Shown here piece by piece: positions 49,240-60,974 of a stretch of DNA of 64,000 bases (the stretch's first letter is position 1; the number at the start of each line of letters is the position of its first letter). The stretch spans positions 3,038,001 through 3,102,000 of the forward strand of contig JAHEWK010000007.1 in assembly GCA_020740775.1 (NCBI GenBank), read 5' to 3'. Below the pieces are notes generated by a model. The model ran no database searches. It was not told the DNA's origin and worked only from the letters and a program-made list of their open reading frames with translations. The stretch is from Ilyonectria destructans (taxonomy: Eukaryota > Ascomycota > Sordariomycetes > Hypocreales > Nectriaceae). A program made the position numbers and the translations under genes.

Positions 49240-49930
49240 TCATTTATGCTCTTTCGGCCACAAGTCTAGACGTCTACGAATCGTACTACCTCTATAAACA
49301 GCTTCTTCTTCGCGCGAAATATATTCCCTTGTATGCGGGATCCAGGTAACCCAGAGAAACACCGTAAATAACCTCCTGATTTACAGGGATATCTAACTCC
49401 TTCCTTAAGACCTCTGGGTATTCAGTCACGGAGATCTGGACGTACAATTAATACCGTCCTTCTCCAAGGCCAGCAGCAGCAGCTGGAGGTATATGCCGAC
49501 ACTTAGTGAGTTGGATGCACCCAAATCTTTAGCTATAGTGATAATTACTATAGTTGGAGCACTAGAGAAGTCATAATTACATAGCTCGGCGGCTAACTGC
49601 ACAGCCGAGTCGTCCCTGGGGATACCTATAATGCCGCCATATAAGGCACGCCTTAAGTCCGAGCGATAGTGGCGAAAGGCCTGTAGAGGTTTAGGGGTAT
49701 TAGGTTTTCCCTCTGATACAGCCGCCGCAAGTAAGGCATTAGAGAGACAGTTGCGACTAGGCCCGGAAACAATAATAAGGCGTTACAGTTGGATATTAGA
49801 ATTAGAGGGTGCATACTGGGCAAGGTTAAGGGATTGCTCTATAAGTACTTGAGGGATAGGAGTTTTAAGAAAGCTATATGTAGAATGGTATTTAGTGATA
49901 TATTTATTGAGTAATAGCTGTATGCCTATA
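49240..49930 (-). pseudogene. Nitroreductase-family (FMN-dependent) pseudogene
   Basis: The minus strand reads as an FMN nitroreductase. Segments are H-S-T-Y-S-F-L-K-T-P-I-P (near 49900), L-A-Q-Y-A-P-S-N-S-N (the flavin-binding A-P-S-x-x-N motif, about 49830-49800), F-R-H-Y-R-S-D-L and Y-G-G-I-I-G-I-P-R-D-D-S-A (49665-49610), K-D-L-G-A-S-N-S-L-S-V-G (49535-49495), then after a frameshift near 49445 V-L-R-K-E-L-D-I-P and Y-G-V-S-L-G-Y, ending P-K-E-H-K and TGA at 49242-49240. A TAG replaces the Trp expected after S-N-S-N-I-Q, and a second shift lies near 49310. Coding text continues upstream to about 50241, but its origin is unclear. The enzyme would have used NAD(P)H to reduce nitro compounds or quinones; this copy cannot. 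Confidence 0.72.
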
Positions 49931-50269
49931 GTAAAGAGTTTTAGGAAGAGATATTTTAGAGTATTAGCAGCTTGTATATGCCCCTCCAGCTAATATTGCA
50001 ATATCTTACCTATTTGCAGTAATTACACTCCAGTTATAAATAGTAGTTGGGTCTGAGCCAGCTGGTTGACTGTTATATAGTCAGAATGCAAATATAGATC
50101 TGCGGATACTTCGGCCCCACCCTGCCTCGCTATCATCATATATACATCTGTAAGTACTCGTTTACCCATCCAACATGGTGTTTTGCATCCCCGCCGGCTG
50201 TACACCGACAAGACCCGCGCCTGTCCAACCCGCCGTAGCACCTAGACGTGAACTTGAAGCTGCCTGTTA

Positions 50270-50514
50270 TACTGAATGGATAGGATCATACTGATGATGA
50301 AAGCTCTTGATTTCTAGCTAAGGGATGGGCCTAGAGCCCGTCTTTTATACATGATGAAGACGGCTGCTGCCGGAGGCGGCAGTCCGTTGCCGCTGCACAG
50401 GGGCTGAGGCCCTGTGGGTCCTGGGGACCGGGATTGTGGTCACAGGGCCGGCTATGTGGTCTGAGAAGGAGAGGAAAGTCGTGTTATCTAGGATATGACC
50501 CCGAAATGTGACAC
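50270..50514. repeat. LTR-like fragment, GC-rich
   Basis: Ends GACCCCGAAATGTGACA. It shares AGCTCTTGATTT, a GTCTTNTA block and GATGAAGACGG with 51735-51971, which ends GATCCCAAAATGTAACA. These endings are typical of fungal LTRs. The left limit is not determined, and RIP is slight. Confidence 0.4.
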
Positions 50515-50736
50515 TGCTCACTTTACATGGCGTTATCGCCTAGGTACGCGGGATCTCCGCATACTGGGGAGTGGAGGCCTAAGTCGGCAATTCAACTCAC
50601 CCCACCTGCAGGCAGATAAACCAGTAGGTGCCTGGAAGACCTTTTGGCGACTTAGGAGGTTTAGAATACTAGTTGGCATGGGACTTTTGAAAAGGCGCCT
50701 TTATATAGTTTAGGCGGGGTGTTGGATTGTGACCCT

Positions 50737-50890
50737 TGTTGGAAGATGACTCTGTATTACGAAACCTCTGATAGATCGATATCCTGACCTTAGTCAGAGG
50801 GGGTGTCAAATGACATAAAACCCCTCTTGAGAAAAGAGGGGGCCGGAGGAATCCTAGACAAGACAATCAACAGATTCAGGATCCACACCT
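50737..50890 (+). repeat. Divergent partial LTR related to the copia family
   Basis: Starts TGTTGGAAGATGACTCT and keeps the order of the 192-bp LTR: TTACGAAACCTCTGATAGATCGATATC, GACCTTAGTCAGAGGGGGT, AACCCCTCTTGAGAA. It differs by many substitutions, so it belongs to a sister family. The right end is uncertain. Confidence 0.6.
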
Positions 50891-50917
50891 TATTGAGCAT
50901 TAATCCCTGGATCGAAT

Positions 50918-51178
50918 GTGCCGTACGCTATCCAACAGATCCTTGAACCTGGTGCTGCTGAGGTTTCGGGCTATTCGGCGACGCAATCCGCTACGCTCGC
51001 CGAAGCTGCGCAGATCATCACTATTCTTAGCCATCCCTTGGCCAGATATCTCAAGAAGCGAGGCGCTACGTATATCATTGATAACACGAGGCATCCTCAA
51101 TTAGCTGCGGAAGGACCATATTTCACCTCCTCGCCGCATGACCACATATCCCATACAATAGCCTCCGCTGCTATCTGA
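50918..51178 (+). CDS. Hypothetical small frame or gene fragment
   Basis: Frame open to TGA at 51176-51178, with plausible composition (I-L-E-P-G-A-A-E-V-S-G-Y near the start, R-Y-L-K-K-R-G-A-T-Y-I-I-D-N in the middle). No family is recognised. The first codon is GTG and no convincing ATG precedes it, so a remnant of a larger gene flanked by LTR fragments is more likely than a complete gene. Confidence 0.25.
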   Translation: MPYAIQQILEPGAAEVSGYSATQSATLAEAAQIITILSHPLARYLKKRGATYIIDNTRHPQLAAEGPYFTSSPHDHISHTIASAAI

Positions 51179-51679
51179 TCTGAAGGTATTTTGATATGTT
51201 GGAAAGTGACTGTAGGCTGGAATTCCTTATTCCCGTATTTCGTTCTTGGACCCCTGGGTATATATCGGCCTGTTAACTGGCAGCGTCTAGCTTGCAGTAG
51301 GCTTCTTTATTATAATTTCCAGGAAAATATATTCATTATTCACAAGCAAGATGTAACTTCACCTCTATATATGATTTAAGGATAGAAGACACCGCAACTG
51401 AGTTACCTGGCAAACTCAGCTTGCTATTTGTCAGTATTTCCTGTTAAATATTCCCCTGAACATAACAATATCTGTTAGATTGACGCCTGTGTGCGGTTAT
51501 AGAGGTGATAATACTTTCATAAGGATATTGGTGGCTTGTTACGGTGAAAGTATGAGAAATAGGCTAACACCCCCGCACTAACACGCAAGCAAAATAAGGA
51601 ATTATCAACTTATTAATCAATAAGATCATCAGTTTCTGTTCCACTATCTACTAAATTCACCCCATCAGATATTCAGATG

Positions 51680-51971
51680 CCTAACATATATCGAGCAGAA
51701 AGCGTTGAGATATTAGTCCTATCAGACAAAGGATGGATTGGTGGATACAGGTTTATAACAATAGAAGAGCTTGATTTCCTTTATCTAATGAAGGGCTAGG
51801 GATCGGTCTTATAGACGACGATGAGGTCGGCCTCCAGCGGCCTCCGGGCCTGAGGTCCGGAGGTCTGAGACCGGAAGACTCACCTGCCGGGGGTCTGGGA
51901 CCTGGTCTAGACCGGATTCCTAGCAGCCGGTCTGGAAGCTGTTCCGGATATCATATCGTGATCCCAAAATG
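51680..51971. repeat. LTR-like fragment, GC-rich, second copy
   Basis: Ends GTGATCCCAAAATGTAACA at 51971 and resembles 50270-50514. A possible left end is TGTTAGATTGACGCC near 51473, which would give about 500 bp. The span from 51179 to this copy holds no other recognisable feature. Confidence 0.4.
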
Positions 51972-52109
51972 TAACAGACTAGATTTAAAGGCAGCTACAG
52001 CACGGATCCAGTCCTATCAGGCTGTCTGACAAGTCCGACCCCAGTAATCCTAGTAGATACTAGGGCTTCTTATGCAGACCCTTCCTCCGATCTTCCATCT
52101 GATATTGTT

Positions 52110-52301
52110 TGTTACATATATTGGATCCGTTACGGTTAAATTGATTAATTGGATTGTGTTTAAAGCAGTGATGATAATGTTGATGATTTCTTCTGCCGGT
52201 TATCCGGACCGGCCGGAAGAGGGGTTATCAGACCCTCCTTCTGACTAAGGTCAGAATATCAATCTAGTAGAGGTTTTATAATATAGAGTTATCATCTAAC
52301 A
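52110..52301 (-). repeat. Solo LTR of the copia family, inverted, 192 bp
   Basis: TGTTACATATATTGGATCC to ATCATCTAACA. It is colinear with the reverse complement of 19615-19806 (same ATC repeat, paired CCGG, GGGGTTATC and CTTAG blocks) and exactly the same length. No target duplication is seen. It stands just left of the large Ty3/gypsy element. Confidence 0.75.
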
Positions 52302-52506
52302 ATATATATACCAAGCTATACTAGGCTTTATATAGGAATTACCTATTTTGGAAAATAGTTTAATTAAGCTTATTAAGCTGAAATTTAGCTTTTAAGTTAG
52401 CTTTATTAGCTGCCTGCTCCTTCAGGCCTTATTTAGCCACTCTTTTACCCCTTATTATCTAAAATAAGAGGTTCTATTATCTTACTCTTATAGACCAATC
52501 TGCGCA

Positions 52507-52929
52507 TATTAGATATCACGGCCTATATACACCTCGAGTAGATAGCAGGCAGTCGGAACTGGCAGTATTCTAGTACCCACAATTTTCGACCAACCAAAAC
52601 TGGATCATAGGATTACCTTTGCAATCCCATAATTCTGGATTGCTAGATCACTTACACAATCCAACGATCCATCTAAGTATATAGACAACAGAGTAGTATA
52701 TATTCCTAATAAGCAGCTACTCAGCTATTAATATAACTTAGTTACCTTAATTACCTTAACTTACTATATATTACTATACTTAACTATTACCAGATATAAT
52801 ATTATCCAGTAAGTAATATCCTAATCTATCTGCTAATATAAACCTACAGTTTATCTACTAGCAATCTATCTCTTATCTACCCTATACTATATATATAGCA
52901 GTCTAGAGAGTATAACTATTATATATTAA
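52507..52929 (+). repeat. 5' LTR of the Ty3/gypsy element
   Basis: About 423 bp, aligned with 60557-60974. The first 200 bases keep more C and G than the 3' copy (for example CACCTCGAGTAG versus TACCTCGGGTAG), so the two LTRs have mutated independently. Confidence 0.8.
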
Positions 52930-53169
52930 TAGCTCTTATTCAGAAAGGTTACTTATATTAACTATTAAGTAATATCTCGTACTGTTAAGATATCTGGAAT
53001 TAACCGAATTCCCGCTACCCTAAGTAATATACCTATACTACTAGCTTATATAGCTCCAGCAAATAATACTAATATGGCTGCTGAAGTTAAGCAGCTGTAT
53101 AATCTGGTCTGCACTCTGTAGCAGTAAGTGCAGAATATACTAGTACCAGTTGCTAGAAATAATAAATAT

Positions 53170-53980
53170 AATCCAGGGGAAGTAATAAAATTACTGCTAC
53201 TAGAGAAGTTTAATAGAATGTCCAGTAATATTATACCCTTTATTATTAAGATAAAAGGATACTTCTAATAGTACCTATAGTAATTAGTATCTATAGAATT
53301 ATAACTGCTATTTATAAGCAATCTAATATCCAGTAATATAAAGAATTAATTTAAATCTATTCTTAAAGATTTCCTTAATAATAATAAGGCCGACTAGAAT
53401 TAAGATACAGTTAATCTATTTACAAATTGGGAAAACTTTAAAGTAGCCCTTAAAGATATATTTAGAATAGTTAATAAAAAAAAATAGGCAGCTGTAAAAA
53501 TTTATATACTCAAATAAATCCATTCTGCTGCTACCTATACTATTACACTCCAATAAATTGCCTCTAAGTTAAACTGGAAGGATAAGATACTTATAGAAAT
53601 ATTCTACTAAGGACTGAAGGATAAAGTTAAGAATAAGCTCTATAAAGCTAACCGACCTAACACCCTTACGGAATATATTACTATAGCCGTTAAAATTGAC
53701 AAATAACAGTATAAAAAATACAGAAAGAAGGCTGTAATATACTAAAGAGGTTAGGATACTCCATATAACCCTTACTACCCCAACTAATAAGGGAATAGTA
53801 GAGGATAGAGAGGTAGCTAATAGGGCAACTCTTATAGAAATACCTTATAGGGAATATACACCGGACCTATAGAACTTAAAGCTATATAGAGGCAGCCTTA
53901 AGATAAGAAGGATATTATATACTATAACTGCAATAAGAAGGGATACTTTATATAAGAATACTATAAGCCCAAAAAAGAAT
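53170..53980 (+). pseudogene. gag-like capsid region and CCHC knuckle of the gypsy element
   Basis: The plus-strand frame carries the capsid pattern of fungal gypsy elements: L-L-E-K-F-N near 53190, L-N-W-K-D-K-I-L-I-E-I-F-Y near 53570, G-L-K-D-K-V-K-N-K-L-Y-K-A-N-R-P-N-T-L near 53615-53680, then the zinc-knuckle start Y-N-C-N-K-K-G-Y-F at about 53930. TAA and TAG interrupt at Gln and Trp positions. Confidence 0.72.
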
Positions 53981-55639
53981 AATAATTCCAACCTATACCT
54001 ACTAAATAGCAATTATTAAATACTATCTAGAAATAGAAAGAAATAGAAATAGCAGTATAAATACAAACTATTACTATAATATAAGGTATATATAAACACT
54101 CTGGCCCAAGCTGGCCTATATATCTACCCAGCTAAAAGTAATACCTATCCTAAGAAGAAGTAGAAGCACTACACCTAAAAGAACCTACCTTAAAAGCAAA
54201 TAGACAGAAGAAACTAATAGAGTGAATACTGGTGTCAGAACTACTAATAATCAAACTAATAGCAGTTAGGCTAAAAATAATAGCTATAGTATAACAGGAG
54301 AAGCAACTAGAAACCTACTAAAGAGAAATACTAAAAGTACTAAACACCCAGAATAACATCCCTAATAGACAGCTGGAAGACTATAATACTCAGATAGACT
54401 AGCAATAGACAGCAGGTACTATACTGAATAAGAATAATAAATACTATAACATCAGGAATAAATACCCTAATTCCAGCAACAAGAAAAGACTGGACCTCTA
54501 TATAGAGGAATATATATCTAGCACTCCAGAAGAAACCAGCTAAATAGCAATAGAAAAGCTATAGTAAGATAAAGCTACACTTAACAAGTAAGATAAATAA
54601 TAATAGGAAAATAAGGAAGCTATATACTAATAACTTATAAGGGAATAATAGAATGCTAAAAGATATAAGCCTATCTACCTTTATATAATAATAAGATATA
54701 AAGTAAGAGACTGTATAGTAGAACCCAAAGGAGAGTTTAGGGATAACCCTATTCTCCACCCCAGTGTGAAAGGATATAACCAGACCTTATAGATTTCATA
54801 CTACTACCTACAATACCACCACCACTTAAAGGACAAATAGACTTATAACTATTACCCCCTGAGGCTACTAGGAATTCCTATTACCCAACCATATATAAAG
54901 TACAATATAGAGTACTATAAAAATACCAACGGATACCCTAAGTATTATATTACCATTCTGGAAGCTAAAATAACTAGATTTCTATAATAGTATATATAAG
55001 GATTAAAGGACCCCCAGGATTACTAATACTAGAAATACCGAATCTATATAAAAACTAAGGTATACCTTTAGCACTAAATACGGGAAGAATAAAGATATTT
55101 CCCGCAAGAATAAAAGTACTTCCAACTAGAAGAATCCGAATATAACAAATTATCCGACGATAATACCTAAAGAAGGGAAATAGAGAACTGGCTCGGAATG
55201 ACCAGAGAAGAGAAACCTACACCCAACTAACAAAACGAAACCACTGCAACGCCAAGCAGACAGGAAATAAAGGAGGAATATAAGATAAGGAAAGGTTCTC
55301 TCTATGCACGAAGAACAAAGAAAAAACATACACCTATCCCTATACCCAGCGATATTTGCAAAGAAATATTTGCAATAGATTGCAGCAATAGAGATTGCGC
55401 AAAGCACAGCTAAGAAAAAAGGACTATCTACAGCTGCTTCTACAGAATATACAAAGACGGATTCAACTTTTAATAATAAACCGGCAGGCAAGCTGAAGAC
55501 TGAGAATGGTATAAGGTAGTTTAAACACAGATAAAAAACCACCCTCACCCTCTATAACAGAGCAACAGATAGACTAAAAGCTAGAAGAAGCAGAACTTCC
55601 AGTAAGAGCTCTATATACTACAGGAAGCATACAAATAGA

Positions 55640-55960
55640 TTACTTGGAAATCCAGGTATAAATTAAGAGATACTAGTATACCGCACTGGTAGACAGCAGT
55701 ATAGAACTTAACTACCTTCACCTAAGAGTAGTAAACAAGTTAGAGCTACTATAGAGAAATAAATCGAACCTATATTAAGTATAGAACCTTAAAGGAACAA
55801 GTTTCAGTTATAATAACAGATATATTACCAGGGAGGTTAATTACCTTAAGGTTTTTATAAATAAATACAATAAAGATATCTCTTTTAATATTATCCCCTT
55901 AGTATAATATAATTTAGTTCTAGGCTACCTATAGCTGTAATGAGTAAACCTACTAATTAA
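55640..55960 (+). pseudogene. Aspartic protease region of the gypsy element
   Basis: A-L-V-D-S-S-I-E-L-N-Y-L at 55683-55718 corresponds to the D-S/T-G-A-x-x-N-x-I protease active site. The Gly after Asp-Ser is lost. A degenerate I-V-L-G-Y-L segment (for I-L-G-x-P-W-L) follows at about 55910. The 1.5 kb between the zinc knuckle and this domain reads as a charged linker with a short Cys-rich patch near 55380-55445, as in other fungal gypsy polyproteins. Confidence 0.6.
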
Positions 55961-56279
55961 TTAGAGGACTGGCTAAATAACCTTTAATAATATTAATAAT
56001 TATTCCTCCTATAAATAGGATTTAGATAATAATATAAGATCTTAAACTTTAACTGATAATAGCACCAGTAAAGTAATATATAATAATATAATAGATACTT
56101 TACTACCCTAAGGCACTAGATATAAATACTGTAATACCTAAAATAATAAGACATACTACACTATCGCATAAGTATAAGCATAATTTACTAAGCTTAATAA
56201 AGAACTATAAGAAATAAAGAAATATAAGGAAGCAGATAATAGGCTTAAGAATATACCCCCTGCTTACTATATCTATAAA

Positions 56280-57620
56280 AAGCTATTTACTGAAGAAATA
56301 GAAATAGATCTACCTTAGTACAGTTAATAGAACTATAAGATAGTACTTAAAGACAGAATTACAGCTAAGTTCTATAAGATTTATAACCTCAATAAAGTTT
56401 AACTCTATATATTAAAAGAATACCTTAAAGATATATTAAAAAAGGGATTTATTAGGATATTAAAGTCCTCTGTAGGATACCCAGTTATATTCATTCTAAA
56501 GAAAAACAGAAAACTGCAATTAGTTATAGACTACTAATAGCTTAACAATATTACTATTAAGAACTGAATACTATTGCTACTTATTAATAAACTGAAAGAT
56601 TAACTATATAATAAGAAGTAGTTTACAGCTCTTAACCTTAAAGGAGCTTATAACCTTATCTATATTAAACCAGAAGATAAATAGAAGACTGCTTTCTATA
56701 TAAAGTACAGACTTTTCGAATATCTAGTTATACCTTTTAGACTTACTAATATACTGGCAACCTTCTAATAGATAATTATTAATATACTACGGGAACACCT
56801 TAATATCTTTATTATATATTACCTTAACGATATCCTTATCTTCTTTAATACAGAAGAAGAATATATAGAATATATCTATATAGTACTTAAGAAACTACAG
56901 GATATAAACCTCCTTATTAAACCAGAGAAAAGTAAGTTTTATATAGATAAAGTAGACTTCCTTAGATATACTATCTATCTAAATAAGATCTATATAAATT
57001 AAAAGAAAATTAAAGCTATTAAAGATTAGCTAAAACCTAATAATATTAAAAAAGTATAGAGCTTCTTAGAATTTACTAACTACTACTGAAAGTTTATTTG
57101 TAATTTTAAAAGTATTAAATATATTCTTATAGAACTTATAAAAAAAGAAGTAGATTTCAGATAGAATACTAAAGTATAGAAGGCTTTTAATAATATTAAA
57201 AAGGTAATTCTCAGTAAATCAGTCTTAGTTATATTTAACTCTAATAAAGAAGTTAAGCTGGAAATAGACTCCTCTAATTTTAGTCTGGGATCCTAAATAG
57301 AATAGAGAGATATTAATAGGAAGCTATACCTAATTGCCTTCTACTTATATAAACTCTATAGAGTAGAGCTTAACTACTCTATCTATAATAAAGAATTCCT
57401 TATAATAGTTAACTTATTTAAAGAATTCCAATACTACCTCTTAGGAAGTAAGTATAAGATTAAGATCTATACTGACTATAAGAATATCTTACACTTTGTA
57501 ACTACTTAAGAGCTTAGTAGCAGGCAACTCCACTATACAGAATACCTATTGGAATTTAACTATATTATTATCTATAAGAAAGGATTAGAAAATAGTAGAG
57601 TAGATACTATTAGCTGACAA
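56280..57620 (+). pseudogene. Reverse transcriptase and RNase H of the gypsy element
   Basis: RT blocks are readable in one frame: I-L-K-E-Y-L-K-D-I-L-K-K-G-F-I (56410), S-V-G-Y-P-V-I-F-I-L-K-K-N (56470), T-A-L-N-L-K-G-A-Y-N-L-I (56620), and the active site Y-L-N-D-I-L-I-F-F at 56819-56845, where YLDD is the norm. RNase H follows with L-E-I-D-S-S-N-F-S-L-G-S (57257), A-F-Y-L-Y-K-L, N-K-E-F-L-I-I-V and Y-T-D-Y-K-N-I-L-H-F (57470-57500). One catalytic Asp of the RT is Asn, and several Gln and Trp codons are stops. Confidence 0.85.
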
Positions 57621-58559
57621 TCTAACTTTAATACCGGTATTATTAAGGAAAATAAATAACTTCTTAAGCTAACTCCAGAAGGATATCTTAAGTAGAGATA
57701 TATTGCTAATATCTATAAGTATAAGGAAAAATAGTATAATATAAATAAAATACCTAATAAAGAATAGCAGATAAAAATCCATAAGAATTACTTATTCTAT
57801 AATAATAATAATAAAGTATTTCCTAATAAATTTAATTATAACTATAGGATACTAATATACTATAAATAAGTATTTATACCTTAAAGACTAGTATCTAGTT
57901 TTCTAAAGGATAGAATAAAATACTATTAAAATAAGAGGCTTATAAAAAGCCAAGCCTATAAAAGATTTTATTATAACTATATAATACCTAAAAATAATAA
58001 CTACCTACAGACAGTATACCTAGAGTGTAATAAGAAACTTAGAATAGTATATAAAGACCTACTAGAAACCCCAAATAAAGAATAGTAAAATAAGATATAA
58101 TAGTACTATTATTATAAAAATAATAACAATACTATCTACCCCTATAAGTATAACTACCAATATAGAATACCTACCTATAAGAAATAAGCCTTTATACCCC
58201 TAGAATATATATCTAAATTCGGCAAAAAATACATAAAGGATTATTAAAAATAAGAACTTATACTTAACTAAGTATATACTAGGTTTTATTGGAGATTTAT
58301 TACTAACCCAGCAGACTTTAGATAATATAATATCTATAAAGAAAGAGAAATAGAACCTTAATAGCCCCTAGAACCAGCAAAGAAAGTATAATTTGTTAAT
58401 AAGCTTAACAGAAGAATACTTATAGCGATATATACAGTAGAACTAGATAACCCACTACTAAAAGAAATCCAGGAGTATAATAAAGCACTACCTGAGGAAG
58501 AATAAATAGAATAATTATAGGTTCCTAAAGAACTGTAATAATAATTAGTACAGGAAGTT

Positions 58560-59615
58560 TATAAATACTCTGTATATAGATACCAGGGTATTAACGGAAC
58601 CCTTAAGAGGCTTAGAATAATATACTTATTTCCCTAAATAAAGAAAGCTATCTTAGATACTATTAAAGGATATAATCTATATAAAAAGTCAAAATTACTA
58701 TAATATAAGCCTTATAGATAGTTATAACCCCTACTAGTAGTATAACAACCTTAGGAATCTATTACTATAGACTATATTATTAAGCTTCTGCTATCTAAAG
58801 ACCTAATAACTGGAGTACTCTATAATAGTATATTTATTATTATAGATAGACTTATAAAGTTCTTATACTTTCTACTCTATTAAGAGTCTACTGATATAGA
58901 ATAACTTTCTTATATATTTTTAAGAAATATTATCAGTATATATAGATTACTAATAGAAATTATATCTAATAGAGAAATAATATTTATATCTAAATTCTGG
59001 TAAGAACTGATAGCTTAAATAGAATTAAACTATAAGCTTATAACAGCTTGGAGACTATAAGTAGATAGATAAATAGAAAGACTTAACCAGATAGTTAAAT
59101 AGTACCTATAGTACTATATTAACTATAAATAAGATAATTGGGTCTAGAAGCTGCCTATAGTGCAACTGGCCTATAATATATCCACCTTAGGAATAATAAA
59201 GCTTATACCAGCTTATACTAACTTTAGATTTACCCCCGATGCCTATAGATTATTATAAGAAGGACCCTTAAATATAAAGACAATTCTCAGCACCAACCAG
59301 CTATAATAACTATATAAAGAAATATATATAGAACTGGAGTTTATATATAAATAAATGAAAAAATACTATAATAAGAAAAGATTAAAGAGATTAATCTTCC
59401 GGGAGGGAGATATAGTCTACCTTATAATAAAAAACATCACGATAAAAAGGCCGAATAATAAATTGGACTTTAAATTTATTAAATCTTATAAAATTTTAGA
59501 AAAAATCTCAGAAAATAACTATAAACTGAACTTACTACTGAAGGTTAAGTTCTATTTAATCTTTTATATTTTATTACTTAAATTAGCAGCAGATACTATC
59601 TACATTAAAATATAG
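58560..59615 (+). pseudogene. Integrase and C-terminal tail of the gypsy element
   Basis: The H-x-x-G-H-x-G-x-x-K-T region is seen as Y-R-Y-Q-G-I-N-G-T-L-K-R (58580). The core follows: T-I-D-Y-I-I-K-L (58768), I-I-I-D-R-L-I-K-F (58840), E-I-I-S-N-R-E-I-I-F-I-S-K-F-W (58956-59000) and I-E-R-L-N-Q-I-V-K (59076). The last 86 codons from the ATG at 59355 are uninterrupted: K-K-Y-Y-N-K-K-R-L, F-R-E-G-D-I-V-Y-L, K-R-P-N-N-K-L-D-F-K, matching the tail common to fungal gypsy integrases. The catalytic Asp in S-D-R is Asn. Confidence 0.82.
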
Positions 59616-59849
59616 GATAATAATTAAGAAATAGAAGTTAAGAATAACTAGGAATTTACAGTTAAAATAATTCTTAATATAAAAAGAGAAAATAACAAAA
59701 TAAAGTATCTTATAAGATAGGAAAACTGCAATCTATCAGAAGATATATAGGAACCCTATAAATACCTTATATATTACTAAGCTAAATTAAAAAACTTCCT
59801 TAAATAGAGAAGCAGCCCAGGAAATATATATTAGGATAGATTCTAGGAA

Positions 59850-60450
59850 TAATACCTAGAAATTATAAAGAACTCTTACTAGCAATACTAGAACCCAATA
59901 GAGATAAATTAAGTGGTGTACCCAGTATAGAGGACTAATTCAGTATATCTATAGCACCAGCAGCCTGCACCTCCCTAATAGCCTATTGCTCTTCAAGGAT
60001 AGCAGACTCCTGAAAATACACCCTATCGATATTATCTAGCTTCTAAATCCCTTAAATAAATAAATCAGAACTATACTTCTTTAATACTTTCTTTTATTTA
60101 TAAAGATACACTAAACGGGCCAATATCTCAGTTAAGGCACTCTCAGCCTTCTTAATATCCAGGTCGACCTTTCGCTAAGCCTCCATATTCTTAGTTACTA
60201 CTAAAATCAACACCAAAAAGAATAAACGGAGCATATAGAACTACTTACAGAAGCTAGCGATATTAGAACTATTATAAGAACGACCCAAGCTTATATATTT
60301 ACTGCACCGTAAGGATTTCTTAGATATACGGCAGACTAACTACTTCTTAAAGCAGTAGGAATAAGATATAATTTCATAACCCTTGGAGGCAATAACTCGC
60401 ATAAGAACGGAATGTTACTCAGTTTTAATAGATTTAGAAATACAACCTAA
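59850..60450 (-). pseudogene. Antisense gene inside the gypsy element: Cys-rich plus coiled-coil protein
   Basis: On the minus strand, between the end of pol and the 3' LTR, a coding frame reads L-V-C-R-I-S-K-K-S-L-R-C-S-K-Y near 60330-60290, then V-D-L-D-I-K-K-A-E-S-A-L-T-E-I-L-A-R-L (60165-60105), L-K-K-Y-S-S-D-L-F, V-Y-F-Q-E-S-A-I-L-E-E-Q and A-I-R-E-V-Q-A-A-G-A-I. It resembles the hypothetical proteins, abundant in filamentous fungi, that combine a short Cys-rich N-terminal motif with a helical Glu/Leu/Arg-rich coiled coil. Its codons are broken by TAG and TAA. The function is unknown in the family as I know it. Confidence 0.55.
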
Positions 60451-60556
60451 TATAACAATCAGCGGAATATTTATAGGTTTAGGTTGGATATACACATAAA
60501 AATTAGAGGAACAGTCTTATAATAGGCCTTAAGGATAAGAACTAACAGAGGGGAGA

Positions 60557-60974
60557 TATTATATTACAGCCTATATATACCTCGGGTAGGTAGCAGGCAG
60601 TTGGGACTGGCAGTATTCTAGTACCTATAATTTTTAACCAATTAAAACTGGATTATAGGATTACCTTTACAATCCTATAATTCTAAATTGCTAGATTACT
60701 TATATAATCTAATAATCTATCTAAGTATATAGATAACAGAGTAGTATATATTCCTAATAAGCAGCTACTCAGCTATTAATATAACTTAGTTACCTTAATT
60801 ACCTTAACTCGCTATATATTACTGTACTTAACTATTACCAGATGTAATATTACCCAGTAAGTAACACCCTAATCTATCTGCTAATATAAATCTACAGTTT
60901 ATCCACTAGCAACCTATCTCTTATCTACCCTATACTATATATATAGCAGTCTAGAGAGCATAACTGTTATATTA
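60557..60974 (+). repeat. 3' LTR of the Ty3/gypsy element
   Basis: 418 bp, directly after the polypurine tract. It ends CATAACTGTTATATTA. Confidence 0.8.

Larger units (their letters stand above)
52507..60974 (+). mobile_element. Ty3/gypsy retrotransposon, nearly full length, moderately RIP-mutated (8.5 kb)
   Basis: LTRs at 52507-52929 and 60557-60974 share start (TATTAGATATCACGGCC versus TATTATATTACAGCC), core and end (CATAACTGTTATATTA). A polypurine tract AGAGGGGAGA lies immediately before the 3' LTR. In order on the plus strand are gag, CCHC knuckle, protease, RT (YLND site), RNase H, integrase and a C-terminal chromodomain-like tail; an extra gene lies antisense before the 3' LTR. Stops are mostly TAG and TAA at Gln codons, so RIP hit this copy, though less than blocks 1 and 2. 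No target duplication could be matched. Confidence 0.88.

Noticed and set aside
55150..55548. 132-codon minus-strand frame with hydrophobic stretches
   Set aside because: Antisense shadow of the gypsy gag-pol linker. The plus strand gives the expected order of retroelement domains here.
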